NCBI RefSeq assembly: GCF_003952465.1
Contig: NZ_CP034448.1
Location: forward strand, 4,379,001 to 4,443,000
Origin: Mesorhizobium sp. M1B.F.Ca.ET.045.04.1.1
GTDB taxonomy: Bacteria; Pseudomonadota; Alphaproteobacteria; Rhizobiales; Rhizobiaceae
DNA length: 64,000 nt
Reading direction: 5' to 3'
The notes under the pieces were generated by a model, which was not told the origin of the DNA, ran no database searches, and saw only the letters and a list, made by a program, of their open reading frames with translations. Position numbers and translations under genes: made by a program. Below, piece after piece: positions 63,103 to 64,000 of this stretch. Position 1 is the first letter of the stretch; every line of letters begins with the position of its first letter.

Positions 63103-63981
63103 CTAGGCTGATGATGCTGGCTTGGAATCGTCGTCTTTGGGCTTTGGGGGCTCCGGATCTTTGTTCTCAGGCTTCGCTTCATCCGGACCCCAGCCATTCG
63201 GGAGCACTACATTGAAGATGTTCCGCAACGACTTCTCCACACCGGTGAACGGACCGACATATCCCAAGGTGCGAGCTTTTGCCTCTCTCTCGTTCCGTTC
63301 GAATAGCCTCAATCGGGGATCAAATTCCACAGCATCGATCATGAGATTTGGATCGAATTCGATATTGAAAAACTCCGGCCCCGCGCTTCGATCACGCGAA
63401 ATCACCAAGACTCGCAGTTCGCTCTCATGGCGGTAGTAGCTATCCTTCAGAAACAGCGTATCTGCCCTGTGATCGGGCAGCGCCATGCGAGCTGCGCCGA
63501 TCGCACCTAGTCCATTGGTGACGAACTGGGAAATCTCGTCGCTTGAGCAGTACCGGACTTTTCCAACGTAGAAATTGGCCCGCGGGTGTTTCGAAGACTG
63601 GTCCTTCAACGCCTTGATTATTTTTCGAGGAGAGGATGCGACCCTAACCCCTTCCGCGTAAGGTGTCCTATTCCGTCCTACCACTGGATCCACCGATACC
63701 TGCGAGTAGGCACGAATCAGCGTGTCCGAATTGCTCTCAAACGACCAGCATTGAGCATAAGCCGGCGTCAGAAATTCAGTAAAATGCCGATGCTGCCCGG
63801 TTCTTTCGTCAGTCATCGCGACATTTGAACTGACATCTTCGAAGGGATCATCCCAGCGCGAAGGACGAACGAATGTCAGCGAGCGCATTTGCAGCGCTTG
63901 TTCGAAGAACCAAAGCGGAAATACTCGGAAGATTGGAGCGTCCCAATCAAATTCTGGCTCTTTTTGCACTGCAACGGTCAA
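63103..63981 (-). CDS. DUF2971 domain protein
   Basis: 292 residues from a TTG at 63981 (a GTG at 63969 is the alternative). DUF2971 features: FRVFPLWFFEQALQMRSLTF, RPSRWDDPFEDVSSN, and AQCWSFESNSDTLIRAYSQV. The C-terminal tail is low-complexity and charged (NKDPEPPKPKDDDSKPASSA). Function unknown; members are frequent in defence islands. Its stop is 241 bp from the helicase start on the same strand, and the spacer holds no gene. The rest of the window (63982-64000) is too short to read. Confidence 0.75.
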   Translation of the reverse strand: MTVAVQKEPEFDWDAPIFRVFPLWFFEQALQMRSLTFVRPSRWDDPFEDVSSNVAMTDERTGQHRHFTEFLTPAYAQCWSFESNSDTLIRAYSQVSVDPVVGRNRTPYAEGVRVASSPRKIIKALKDQSSKHPRANFYVGKVRYCSSDEISQFVTNGLGAIGAARMALPDHRADTLFLKDSYYRHESELRVLVISRDRSAGPEFFNIEFDPNLMIDAVEFDPRLRLFERNEREAKARTLGYVGPFTGVEKSLRNIFNVVLPNGWGPDEAKPENKDPEPPKPKDDDSKPASSA

Positions 63982-64000
63982 TTGCGCCTCTCCAGTCCCG

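Overview
The window looks like chromosomal DNA of an alphaproteobacterium of the order Hyphomicrobiales, most like Mesorhizobium or a close relative. The evidence is the high GC, the hmu heme-uptake locus beside a RirA-type Rrf2 regulator, rhizobial-style palindromic intergenic repeats, a MucR/Ros regulator and a RepB-type partition domain. The assignment rests on gene content, not on a database search.

From 1 to about 34.8 kb the DNA reads as core and ordinary accessory chromosome. It opens with iron and heme uptake: a TonB-dependent receptor cut by the window edge, diverging from hemP-hmuS-hmuT-hmuU-hmuV, then rirA. Next come a DUF445 membrane protein, a phasin-like protein with a MaoC hydratase, a MocR regulator diverging from an EamA exporter, and an operon for an FAH-family hydrolase, a zeta-class GST isomerase and a zinc alcohol dehydrogenase. 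A signalling group follows (LuxR response regulator, hybrid histidine kinase, FIST sensor) that resembles the NosP/NahK nitric-oxide system. It abuts a three-subunit molybdenum hydroxylase whose two intergenic spacers carry the same hairpin repeat. After that are a loose set of enzymes (acyltransferase, SRPBCC proteins, GNAT, CutC, AhpD-like, cupin), an AraC regulator flanked by two inverted copies of a 29-nt motif, a 161-bp tandem duplication leading into a truncated ATP-dependent DNA ligase, and a coupled operon of DUF3068 protein, membrane histidine kinase, response regulator and GGDEF diguanylate cyclase.

At 34827-34871 lies the 3' part of a tRNA-Asn gene, broken at the anticodon loop, and 200 bp further on a tyrosine integrase. 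I read this as the left end of an integrative element that continues past the right edge of the window, so at least 29 kb. It carries typical island genes (XRE and AlpA regulators, a RepB C-terminal-domain protein, MucR, decayed genes) and a visibly lower-GC cargo.

The cargo is the most unusual part. A five-gene minus-strand run (58351 down to 42323) encodes a twin-arginine-exported, dipeptide-type ABC substrate-binding protein with no permease nearby, a 2579-residue Tat-exported protein, a 1738-residue protein translationally coupled to it by an ATGA overlap, and two small exported proteins. I recognise no family for the four proteins other than the binding protein. Two related, frameshifted excisionase-like genes lie on either side of this cargo. 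The right end holds a UvrD-type helicase with a topoisomerase zinc finger and a DUF2971 protein, a combination that could be defensive.
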